A stretch of 37,874 nt of DNA, from assembly GCA_029934065.1 (NCBI GenBank), contig JAOZMX010000008.1:1-37874 (forward strand). The letters run 5' to 3'. Below the pieces are notes generated by a model. That model was not told the origin of the DNA, made no database searches, and worked only from the letters and a program-made list of their open reading frames with translations. The first letter of the stretch is position 1. Each line of letters opens with the position of its first letter. The position numbers and the translations under genes were made by a program. Source of the DNA: Bacteroidales bacterium. GTDB lineage: Bacteria > Bacteroidota > Bacteroidia > Bacteroidales > 4484-276. Shown piece by piece: positions 9,061-17,000 of the stretch.

Positions 9061-9420
9061 ATGAAGCAAGAAGATTTGGAAAATAGGTTGATTGAATATG
9101 CGGCAAATATTGTTGAACTTATCAATTTGCTACCTGTATCAGTTGCCGGGAATCATCTTGCAAAGCAACTCATCAGATCGGGCACAGCACCGGCATTAAA
9201 TTATGGAGAGGCAAGAGGAGCAGAATCGAGAAATGATTTTATTCATAAAAATAAAGTTGTTTTAAAAGAATTAAGAGAATCGTTGATCACCTTAAAAATA
9301 ATCAACTCGGTTAGTTTAATTTCTAACGATAATCATTTGTTAAATCAACTTCTAAACGACAGCAATGAGTTGGTTTCAATTTTTGTTGTAACTCTAAAGA
9401 CTCTTGGAACTAAACAATAA
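9061..9420 (+). CDS. Four-helix-bundle protein, S23/IVP-like (TIGR02436 type)
   Basis: The 119-residue all-helical protein fits the family first seen inside 23S rRNA intervening sequences and related to the Avd accessory protein of diversity-generating retroelements. Family features are visible: an N-terminal helix, LAKQLIRSGTAPALNYGEARGAES (turn and second helix, in two short parts LAKQLIRSG and NYGEARGAES), then DFIHKNKVVLKELRESL, matching the typical F-x-hK-x-x-hALKE-x-xE pattern. The biochemical role of the family is unknown; basic surfaces suggest nucleic-acid or protein binding. Codon use is AT-rich, unlike nqrD and nqrE. No clear promoter or Shine-Dalgarno lies before the ATG, so expression may depend on nqr transcription. 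No reverse transcriptase or variable repeat is nearby, so a DGR role is unlikely. Confidence 0.88.
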   Translation: MKQEDLENRLIEYAANIVELINLLPVSVAGNHLAKQLIRSGTAPALNYGEARGAESRNDFIHKNKVVLKELRESLITLKIINSVSLISNDNHLLNQLLNDSNELVSIFVVTLKTLGTKQ

Positions 9421-9433
9421 ACGTATTATCAAA

Positions 9434-9475
9434 ACATCAAACATCTGAGATCTAAGATCGGACATCAAATATCAA
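9434..9475 (-). repeat. Heptad array C, right inverted end of cassette
   Basis: Six exact 7-nt units; on the minus strand they read ttgatat, ttgatgt, ccgatct, tagatct, cagatgt, ttgatgt. Total 42 nt, opposite in orientation to the array at 8979-9027. Confidence 0.85.
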
Positions 9476-9513
9476 ACAAAAGTGAATTAAACAGATAAAA
9501 AAAAAGATAAATT

Positions 9514-10131
9514 ATGGAAAACCTCATTAACATATTTGTAAAGTCGATTTTTATCGACAACATGATTTTTGCCTATTTCCTCGGCATGTGTTCGTATCTT
9601 GCGGTTTCCAAAACCGTCAAGACATCCATGGGGCTGGGAATTGCCGTGGTTTTTGTGCTTGGCATCACCGTTCCGGTGGATTACCTCATCAACAAATACC
9701 TGTTGACGGCTGGGGCATTAACATGGATTTCGCCGGCACTGGCCGATGTTGATTTGAGCTTTTTAAGCTTTATCATGTTCATCGCGGTCATCGCTTCGAT
9801 GGTGCAACTGGTGGAGATGGTTATTGAGAAGTTTTCGCCGGCACTTTATTCTTCGCTCGGCATCTTTCTTCCGTTAATTGCTGTCAATTGTGCCATACTC
9901 GGGGGGTCGCTTTTCATGCAGGAGCGCGAATATGCATCGGTTGCGGAAGCCACCTCCTTCGGTCTGGGGTCGGGTGTGGGCTGGTTTCTGGCCATCGTAG
10001 GCATTGCCGCCATACGGGAAAAAATCAGGTACTCGAATGTTCCCGCTCCGCTCAAAGGGCTGGGGATCACCTTTATCATCACCGGACTCATGGGCATTGC
10101 CTTTATGAGCTTCATGGGCATTAAACTGTAA
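9514..10131 (+). CDS. nqrE: Na+-translocating NADH:quinone reductase subunit E
   Basis: Integral membrane subunit homologous to NqrD with inverted topology, 205 residues and about six helices. Cys26 in [11 protein letters not shown] and Cys126 in VNCAILGGS are the conserved iron-centre ligands. The [16 protein letters not shown]-like loop (short form VPVDYLIN) is typical. It lies 560 nt after nqrD; the purine-rich stretch aaaaaaaagata before the ATG could help ribosome loading. Confidence 0.94.
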   Translation: MENLINIFVKSIFIDNMIFAYFLGMCSYLAVSKTVKTSMGLGIAVVFVLGITVPVDYLINKYLLTAGALTWISPALADVDLSFLSFIMFIAVIASMVQLVEMVIEKFSPALYSSLGIFLPLIAVNCAILGGSLFMQEREYASVAEATSFGLGSGVGWFLAIVGIAAIREKIRYSNVPAPLKGLGITFIITGLMGIAFMSFMGIKL

Positions 10132-10192
10132 GGAGATTGCAATAATCCGATCATTAACAACAAAAAATATTAAACATTAAATACGGAATAAA

Positions 10193-11449
10193 ATGGTTTT
10201 AGAAATTGGAATAGGCGGAGTAATCGGCATCAGCATTGCCATTTTTCTGACCATCATCATTTTGTTGGTGGCTTTGCTGCTTTTTGCCCGGAAAAAACTC
10301 ACCCCGCAGGGAAAAGTAACCATTACCATCAACGACGAGAAAGAGCTTGAGGTGGATCCCGGGAGTTCGTTACTTACAACTCTTGCCACAGAGGGCATCT
10401 ATCTTCCGTCGGCATGCGGAGGCGGCGGCACCTGTGCCATGTGCAAAGTTCAGGTGCTCGAAGGCGGCGGCTCGATACTTCCCACCGAAGTGGGCTATTT
10501 TACCCGCAAAGAGCAGATGAACCACTGGCGGCTGGGTTGTCAGGTCAAGGTGCGCGAAAGCCTGAAAATTCATGTTGCCCCCGAAATTTTCGGGATCAAG
10601 AAATGGGAGTGTGAGGTAATTTCAAACCGTAATGTGGCCACCTTCATCAAAGAGTTTGTGGTGAAACTTCCGGAAGGCGAAACGCTGAATTTCAGATCGG
10701 GAGGCTACATCCAGATCGATGTGCCGCCCTGCGAAGTGGATTTCAAAGATATCGAGGTGGAAGAGGAATACCGCGACGAATGGGACAAATTCAAGATGTG
10801 GGATCTGAAGATGAAGAATCCCGAACCCATTTTCAGGGCCTATTCCATGGCCAACCATCCCGCCGAAGGAAATATCGTGATGCTGAATATCCGTATTGCC
10901 ACCCCGCCGTGGGACAGAAAAGCCAACGCCTTTATGAAAGTCAATCCGGGAATATGCTCATCCTACATCTTCTCGCGCAAGCCCGGCGACAAAGTGATGA
11001 TCTCGGGTCCCTACGGCGAGTTTTTCATCAAAGATACCGACAAGGAGATGATGTTCATCGGTGGTGGTGCCGGCATGGCGCCCATGCGCTCACATATTTT
11101 TGACCAGTTCCAGACCAAAAAAACAAAACGCAAAGCAACGTTCTGGTATGGTGGTCGCTCGCTACGGGAACTTTTCTATATGGATCATTTCAAAAAGATC
11201 GAAGAGGAATTTCCGAATTTTAAATTTTACGTTGCCCTGTCCGAGCCCAAAAAAGAGGACAACTGGACCGGTTACACGGGATTTATCCATCAGGTCATTT
11301 ACGATAATTATCTGAAAGACCATCCCGAACCCGAAGAGATTGAATATTACATCTGCGGCCCGCCCATGATGAACGACGCCGTGGTAAAAATGCTTGACGA
11401 TCTCGGCGTACCTCCCGAAAATGTGATGTACGACGACTTTGGCGGCTAA
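10193..11449 (+). CDS. nqrF: Na+-translocating NADH:quinone reductase subunit F
   Basis: Electron-input subunit: NADH to FAD to a [2Fe-2S] cluster. An N-terminal membrane anchor (about 5-32) is followed by a plant-type ferredoxin domain with Cys75, Cys81, Cys84 and Cys116, a flavin-binding RAYSMAN motif (about 216-222), the [12 protein letters not shown] nucleotide motif (about 289-300), and a C-terminal [10 protein letters not shown] with the final DDFGG. All catalytic elements are present at the normal length of 418 residues. It closes the operon and is followed by a strong terminator. Confidence 0.96.
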   Translation: MVLEIGIGGVIGISIAIFLTIIILLVALLLFARKKLTPQGKVTITINDEKELEVDPGSSLLTTLATEGIYLPSACGGGGTCAMCKVQVLEGGGSILPTEVGYFTRKEQMNHWRLGCQVKVRESLKIHVAPEIFGIKKWECEVISNRNVATFIKEFVVKLPEGETLNFRSGGYIQIDVPPCEVDFKDIEVEEEYRDEWDKFKMWDLKMKNPEPIFRAYSMANHPAEGNIVMLNIRIATPPWDRKANAFMKVNPGICSSYIFSRKPGDKVMISGPYGEFFIKDTDKEMMFIGGGAGMAPMRSHIFDQFQTKKTKRKATFWYGGRSLRELFYMDHFKKIEEEFPNFKFYVALSEPKKEDNWTGYTGFIHQVIYDNYLKDHPEPEEIEYYICGPPMMNDAVVKMLDDLGVPPENVMYDDFGG

Positions 11450-11476
11450 CAAAAATTCAGAAACGATTTGTTAAAG

Positions 11477-11506
11477 ACTCCCGGGAAAAAACCGGGAGTT
11501 TTTTTT
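11477..11506 (+). terminator. Rho-independent terminator of nqr operon
   Basis: Stem actcccgg (11477-11484) pairs perfectly with ccgggagt (11492-11499) around an A-rich loop and runs into eight T. It lies 28 nt after the nqrF stop. Confidence 0.92.
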
Positions 11507-11534
11507 GCCGGTATTCCATTGTGTGAAAATAATG

Positions 11535-11542
11535 TACATTTG
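11535..11542 (+). promoter_or_regulatory. Putative -7 box upstream of the Gly/Tyr/His-rich protein gene
   Basis: TACATTTG matches TAnnTTTG just after the nqr terminator, giving a leader of about 130 nt. The nearest TTG (11519-11521) is only 13 nt away, shorter than the usual 19-21 nt. Confidence 0.35.
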
Positions 11543-11678
11543 AAATATAACATTTCGGAAAGCAAAGTGTTTTATTATTGTAATATGAAATATTTCCTTT
11601 GGCATTCTTAATGATCATCGTTTTAAGATAATAGGTGCCAAATAACAGAAATCCAACAAAATAATAAATTATAACCAC

Positions 11679-13910
11679 ATGATAAAATTAATGATCATCG
11701 GACTGTTCGTAATGTGCATCGTTCAAATGGCGTTTGCGGATGATCCGGAAGGCTATTCATGGCCTAAAGAGATTGAAAAGAACGGTACCACCGTGATTTT
11801 GTATCAACCTCAACTTGAAAAACTTGAAGGAAACGTATTGACCGGGCGAATGGCGCTTTCGGTAAAACCCAAGGACGGAGATATTATTTTCGGTGCACTT
11901 TGGTTTGATGCCACGATTTCGGCCGATTACGACCAACGCACTGCAGTGTTGCAAAAACTCGATATCACTAAAATCCATTTTCCCGATTTTGAAGATACGG
12001 CGAAAATAGAAAGGTTTACCGGGTTGTTAACAAAGGAGATCGAGTCGTGGGATGTGGTCATGTCGCTCGACAGAATAATTGCAGCTTTGGAAGATACGGA
12101 ACATTTAAAAGAGATTTCGGCCAAACTCAATAATAATCCTCCCGATATTTATTTCAGGACCAAACCTGCCGTACTGATCACCATTGACGGCGATCCCATT
12201 ATCAAAGATGTGCAGGGGCAGAAATTCAAATATGTAGTGAACACACCGTTTTTTATTGTTGAAAAAAAACACGACTATTACATCAAAGGCGGCAAGTTCT
12301 GGTATATTTCCGACAAACTGACATCGGGTTATCAGGAGACCACAAAAGTGCCTTCCGATGTGAGTAAATTTGCCGAGGAAAACCTGCCCGACAATGAGCT
12401 GGATTCCATCTCCAAAACCATGACAACAGCTCCGGAGATCATTGTTGTCACCAAGCCTTCGGAATTAATCACCACAGACGGCAAACAGGAATATGCACCC
12501 ATTGAGCATACCAAATTGTTGTTCGTATCCAACACCTCCTCGGATGTCATCATGGATATCGACACACAGGAGCATTACGTATTGCTGGCCGGCAGGTGGT
12601 ACAAATCAAAATCGCTCGAAGACGGCAGCTGGACATTCGTGGAGCCCGGCGACCTTCCTGCCGATTTTTCCAAAATCCCGGAAGATTCAGATATTGCCGA
12701 TGTGAGGGTCAGCATACCCGATACTCCGGAGGCGCAGGATGCCCTGCTGGAACAAACCATTCCGCAAACAGCCACAGTTGACCGGAAAACTACCACAACG
12801 TCCGTGAAATGGGACGGTGACCCGAAATTTGAAAAAATAAAAGATGCCGATGTCTCCGTGGCCAAAAACAGTGATAAAACGGTGCTTCTCATCAACAACA
12901 AATACTATTGCGTTGACGACGGGATATGGTTCGTTGCGGATGCTCCCGACGGGCCGTGGGCCGTTAGCGATGTGCGCCCGAATGAGGTGGATGATATTCC
13001 GCCGGAATCGGAGGCTTACAACGTAAAATACGTTTACGTTTACGAGTCCACGCCCGAAGTGGTTTACGTGGGATACCTGCCCGGCTACAACTGGTCGTTC
13101 GCCTACAACGGATGTGTGGTTTACGGTACAGGATACTGGTACCGGCCGTGGTATCACCATTATTATTATCCTCGTCCGGTAACATGGGGTTTCGGCGTGC
13201 ATTACAATCCATACACCGGGTGGGGGTTTTCGTTCGGTGTCAGCTTCGGCTGGATCGGCTGGAGTTTCCATCCGTACGGCGGATGGTGGGGCCCGCGGGG
13301 TTATTATCCCGGATACCGCCACGGCTACTACCACGGTTACCACCGTGGGTATTATCATGGTTACCGCCGGGGAGCGGCGGCAGGTTATTATGCCGGCAGG
13401 CGGCAGGCCTACAACAATGTTTACCGCCGTCGTGCTTCCCAGGGCGTTCGCACCACCACGGCAAGACCCACACGTGACCTGAACACCAAAGCCAGACCGG
13501 CCAAATTGCCCAACAATGTTTACACCGACAGGAAAGGAAACATCTATCGCAGGGATAAAAGCGGCAACTGGAATCCCATTCAAAACAGGCCGTCAACGCG
13601 TCCTGTTCAACAGCCTGCCGAAAGACCTTCGACCAAGCCCGCACAGAGACCGTCAACACAGCCTGTTCAGAGACCGTCAACACAACCTGTGCAAAGACCG
13701 GCACAGAAGCCGGCTACACGTCCGGCTACACAACCGAAGACAAGACCGGCCACACAGCCGGCACAAAGACCTTCAATCACTCCGCAGCAAAGGCAACAAC
13801 TCAACAAAGCCTATCAAAGCCGCAGCCGGGGAAACTACAACTATAACCGCGCACGATCTTACGGTGGTGCGTCAAGATCAATGCCGAGAGGAGGCGGTAG
13901 AAGAAGATAA
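11679..13910 (+). CDS. Secreted Gly/Tyr/His-rich protein with Pro/Gln/Arg repeats, function unknown
   Basis: A 743-residue exported protein. Signal peptide: hydrophobic MIKLMIIGLFVMCIVQMAFA with probable cleavage after Ala20. Residues 20-450 hold repeated beta-type modules (PPDIYFRTKPAVLITIDG and APEIIVVTKPSELITTDG head two of them, each followed by an aromatic W/Y-rich strand such as GGKFWYIS or AGRWYKS). From about 450 a motif YVYVYESTPEVVYVGYLPGY opens a stretch extremely rich in Gly, Tyr, Trp and His (about 480-585). The tail has a NNVYTDRKGNIYRRD motif and Pro-Thr-Gln-Arg repeats (about 635-700), ending basic. Similar layouts occur in proteins of unknown role, some annotated as carbohydrate-binding family V/XII; I cannot confirm sugar binding. 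The basic Pro-rich tail could contact cell wall or polyanions. No T9SS tail or lipobox. Confidence 0.75.
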   Translation: MIKLMIIGLFVMCIVQMAFADDPEGYSWPKEIEKNGTTVILYQPQLEKLEGNVLTGRMALSVKPKDGDIIFGALWFDATISADYDQRTAVLQKLDITKIHFPDFEDTAKIERFTGLLTKEIESWDVVMSLDRIIAALEDTEHLKEISAKLNNNPPDIYFRTKPAVLITIDGDPIIKDVQGQKFKYVVNTPFFIVEKKHDYYIKGGKFWYISDKLTSGYQETTKVPSDVSKFAEENLPDNELDSISKTMTTAPEIIVVTKPSELITTDGKQEYAPIEHTKLLFVSNTSSDVIMDIDTQEHYVLLAGRWYKSKSLEDGSWTFVEPGDLPADFSKIPEDSDIADVRVSIPDTPEAQDALLEQTIPQTATVDRKTTTTSVKWDGDPKFEKIKDADVSVAKNSDKTVLLINNKYYCVDDGIWFVADAPDGPWAVSDVRPNEVDDIPPESEAYNVKYVYVYESTPEVVYVGYLPGYNWSFAYNGCVVYGTGYWYRPWYHHYYYPRPVTWGFGVHYNPYTGWGFSFGVSFGWIGWSFHPYGGWWGPRGYYPGYRHGYYHGYHRGYYHGYRRGAAAGYYAGRRQAYNNVYRRRASQGVRTTTARPTRDLNTKARPAKLPNNVYTDRKGNIYRRDKSGNWNPIQNRPSTRPVQQPAERPSTKPAQRPSTQPVQRPSTQPVQRPAQKPATRPATQPKTRPATQPAQRPSITPQQRQQLNKAYQSRSRGNYNYNRARSYGGASRSMPRGGGRRR
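13585..13778 (+). repeat. Coding tandem repeat, Pro/Thr/Gln/Arg
   Basis: Imperfect units of about 18-24 nt encode RPSTQPVQ and variants (RPAQKPAT, RPATQPKT). The two best units repeat agaccgtcaacac(a)gcctgt almost exactly near 13648-13690. Such runs vary in copy number by slippage. Confidence 0.75.
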
Positions 13911-14014
13911 CTATTCGGAATGCGGAGGCTATCTTCTATGGGGCGGCATTTAATTATTGCCAGAAATTTGTTTTTAGCTCTATCAAAAATATTCTCATAT
14001 TAATTTTTACGGCG

Positions 14015-17000
14015 ATGAAAATTTTGCGTTTTTTCCCTGTTCTTTTAATTCCGGTAATACTGTTCTTTTCCTGTGGTCGTCAAGAATCCGGCCGGGAAAC
14101 AAAAAACCGGTCACAATTTGAAAAATTCATTAGCGGATATCCTTCGGGATATCTGCCTTCGCGGTCACCCGTAAGGATTATCCTCAACAAATCCGTAACC
14201 GGTCACCGGCCGGGAAGCAAGCTCAATGGAGATATCCTGAAGCTGAAACCGCATGTTGACGGAAAACTTTTTTTGATCGAACCCAATATTTTGGAGTTCC
14301 GTCCGGACAAGCCCTTTCATTCCGGAACAAAATACGAAGTCACACTTTCGCTCGATAAGTTGTTTGAAAAAAGAACCGGTGCCGGTGACTTTCATTTTAC
14401 TTTTCAGGTGATGCAGCAGGATTTCAAGGTGCTTACCGGAAAGTGCGTTTCTGCGGGCAATGCGGAGGACAATCTGAAACGCTACGAAGGGAAGATCAAA
14501 ACCGCCGATGCCATGAGCCTTGAGGATGCCCAAAAACTTTTGTCGGCAACATCACCTTACGGCCTGCTGACGGTAAAGGTTACGCCGGCCGGATACAATG
14601 AATTTTCATACCTTATTGACAGCATACCGCGCAAAGACGAAAGTTATACCGTCACCGTTTCCTGGAACGGCAACCCCATTGGCATCTCAAAAAAAGGGAC
14701 ATTGCAATTTGAAGTGCCCTCTTTGCATGATTTTTCGTTACAGGATGTGTCGATGGATCAGGACAACGAACAAACTGTGACACTGACCTTTTCCGACCCG
14801 GTGGATCCCAGTCAGGATTTGCACGGGCTGATCCGCATCGAGGATGTTGACAACCTGCGGATTTCGGTTTCAGGCACAACGGTTTTTTTGTATCCGGGCA
14901 AAAGGATAACAGGGAAGAAAACGCTTTATGTGGAAGGATCGGTAAGAAGCAGCCATGGTGTAAAATTGGGTAAAACTAAAACCTTTCCGGTGGTATTTGA
15001 TCTATTGAAACCACAGGTTGAAATAGTGGGTAACGGCAGCATCACTCCCGGTCCCGACGGATTGATCCTGCCATTTAAAGCGGTCGGGCTGCGGGCTGTT
15101 GATATCACCGTTTTCAAGATCTTTTCGGAAAATATTGCCCAATTCTATCAGGTTGACCAGCGAGACTTTTCGTACCTGAACAGCATCCGTCCGGTGGGGC
15201 GTCCCGTTTACCGCAAAATGCACCGGCTGGACAATGTCGTCGGGATTAACCTTAAAAAATGGAACATCTTCTCGGTGAACCTAAATGATTTGGCAGGTGA
15301 TGACAAAGGCGCTTTTTACGTTGTGAAATTTTCATTTCGAAAGGAATATGCCGATTATCCATGCAGTGTTACAACATCCGCCGACCTCTCGAAATACGAA
15401 TCCGAAGATTTGATCACCGACAGGGAATGGCAATACTGGGACGGTGAAAAAAATTGGTACAACAACTGGCCGAACGATTACAACTGGCTCGAAAGGGACA
15501 ATCCTTGTACCGATTCTTATTACATCAATGACCGTTTTCCGGTCAGAAATTTGATTTGGTCAAATCTCGGCGTCATTGCCAAATCTTCCGACGGGCTCCG
15601 TTTCACTGTTGTCGTTACCGATTTGCTGACGGCCATGCCTGTGCCGGGTGCAAAAGTTGAGTTTTTGAATTTTCAACAGCAACTTCTTTCCGAAGGCAAT
15701 ACCGATGAAAACGGCATGTTGACCATAACTACGGAGCGAAGGCCTTTCTTACTGAAAGTGTCCTACGACGGAAACCGGTCATGGCTGCGTGTGGACGACG
15801 GCTCATCGTTGTCGGTGAGCAATTTCGATGTCTCGGGACAAGAGGTAACCGACGGCATCAAAGGAATGATCTATGGCGACCGCGGTGTATGGCGCCCCGG
15901 CGATACATTATTCCTCACTTTCGTGATGGACGACCGGGAGCAACAACTTCCTCCTGACCATCCCGTTGTACTCGAACTTTACAATTCGAGGGGACAACTT
16001 GCCGCCCGCAGGGTTACGCACCACGGCACGGACGGTTTTTACCGGTTCGTGGTTAAGACAGATGACGATGCTCCTACGGGAAACTGGTCGGCAACGGTCA
16101 AGGTAGGAGGTGCTGTTTTTCACAAGAAACTGAAAGTTGAAACCATCAGACCCAACAGGCTGAAAATTAACATTGATTTCAACCGGAAGCTGCTCTCGTC
16201 CAACGATAAGGGGCAATCGGGATTTTTGAAAGTGAAATGGTTGCATGGTGCGGATGCTTCCGGCCTTAAAGCCCAAGTGAACCTGAAGCTGCTGAAATCC
16301 ACAACGGGATTTCCCGGTTACGAACGCTATACCTTCGATGATCCCACGAAAAATTACTGGCCATTTGAAAACACGGTATTCGACGGCCGTCTGGATAAAG
16401 AGGGCCATGCTCAATTCCCTCTCGATCTGCAAGTGAACAAAAATGCGCCGGGGATGCTGAAAGCCGTGTTCCAAACCCGTGTTTTTGAACAGGGTGGGGG
16501 TTTCAGTACCGATTACCTCACCGTTCCGTTTGCTCCCTACAACCGCTTTGTGGGATTATACCTGCCCGACGGCGGCGGATACGACGATATGCTCCTCACC
16601 GATACCACACATTTGATCCGTATTGCTGCGGTGGACAAATCCGGCCATCCCGTTTCCATCAAAAGTGTGGACGTAAAGGTATATAAAATCAACTGGCGAT
16701 GGTGGTGGAGCTCCTCCGATGACAATCCGGCATCGTGGATAAGCGGAGAAGAGGCGGAGTTGGTTTTTCACGAACAAACCGCCATCGTCAACGGAGAAGG
16801 AACGGGGAAATTCAGAATTCGCTATCCCGAATGGGGAAGATATTTTATCCTTGTCAGCGACCTCACCGGCGGACACAGCGCCGGAAAAACCGTATATGTT
16901 GACTGGCCTGAATACGTGGACCGCCGAAACCGCACCAATCCTTCAGGGGCTACCCTTTTGAGTTTCTCAACGGATAAAGATACTTACCATCCGGGTGAGA

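Larger units (their letters stand above)
8979..9475 (+). mobile_element. Four-helix-bundle cassette with inverted heptad-repeat ends, inserted in nqr operon
   Basis: A 497-nt AT-rich segment between nqrD and nqrE contains one gene (9061-9420) and is bounded by inverted arrays of a 7-nt unit. The outer 42 nt at the left (8979-9020) and the reverse complement of the right end (9475-9434) match at about 34 of 42 positions by my count, including an identical outermost unit, ttgatat. The left border also lies in a 14-bp perfect palindrome, atatcaattgatat (8972-8985). I see no convincing target duplication and no transposase. The nqr genes on both sides are intact. Mobility is inferred from the ends, from composition, and from the break in an operon that is otherwise tightly packed. 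Confidence 0.6.

Noticed and set aside
8979-9475. Heptad arrays as a CRISPR or a diversity-generating retroelement (the bundle protein resembles Avd)
   Set aside because: The 7-nt units have no spacers, there are no cas genes, and no reverse transcriptase, template repeat or variable-repeat target gene is in the window.
11519-11542. A full -33/-7 promoter for the gene at 11679
   Set aside because: The TTG and TACATTTG are only 13 nt apart; only the -7 box was kept, at low confidence.
12687-13583. A 298-codon minus-strand frame opposite the Gly/Tyr/His-rich gene
   Set aside because: Its Val/Pro/Ile bias is the complement of Gly/Tyr/His codons; the plus-strand gene has a signal peptide and an upstream -7 box.
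13585-13778. Proline-coding repeats as a CRISPR or intergenic satellite
   Set aside because: They are in frame within a long gene and follow codon-level variation.
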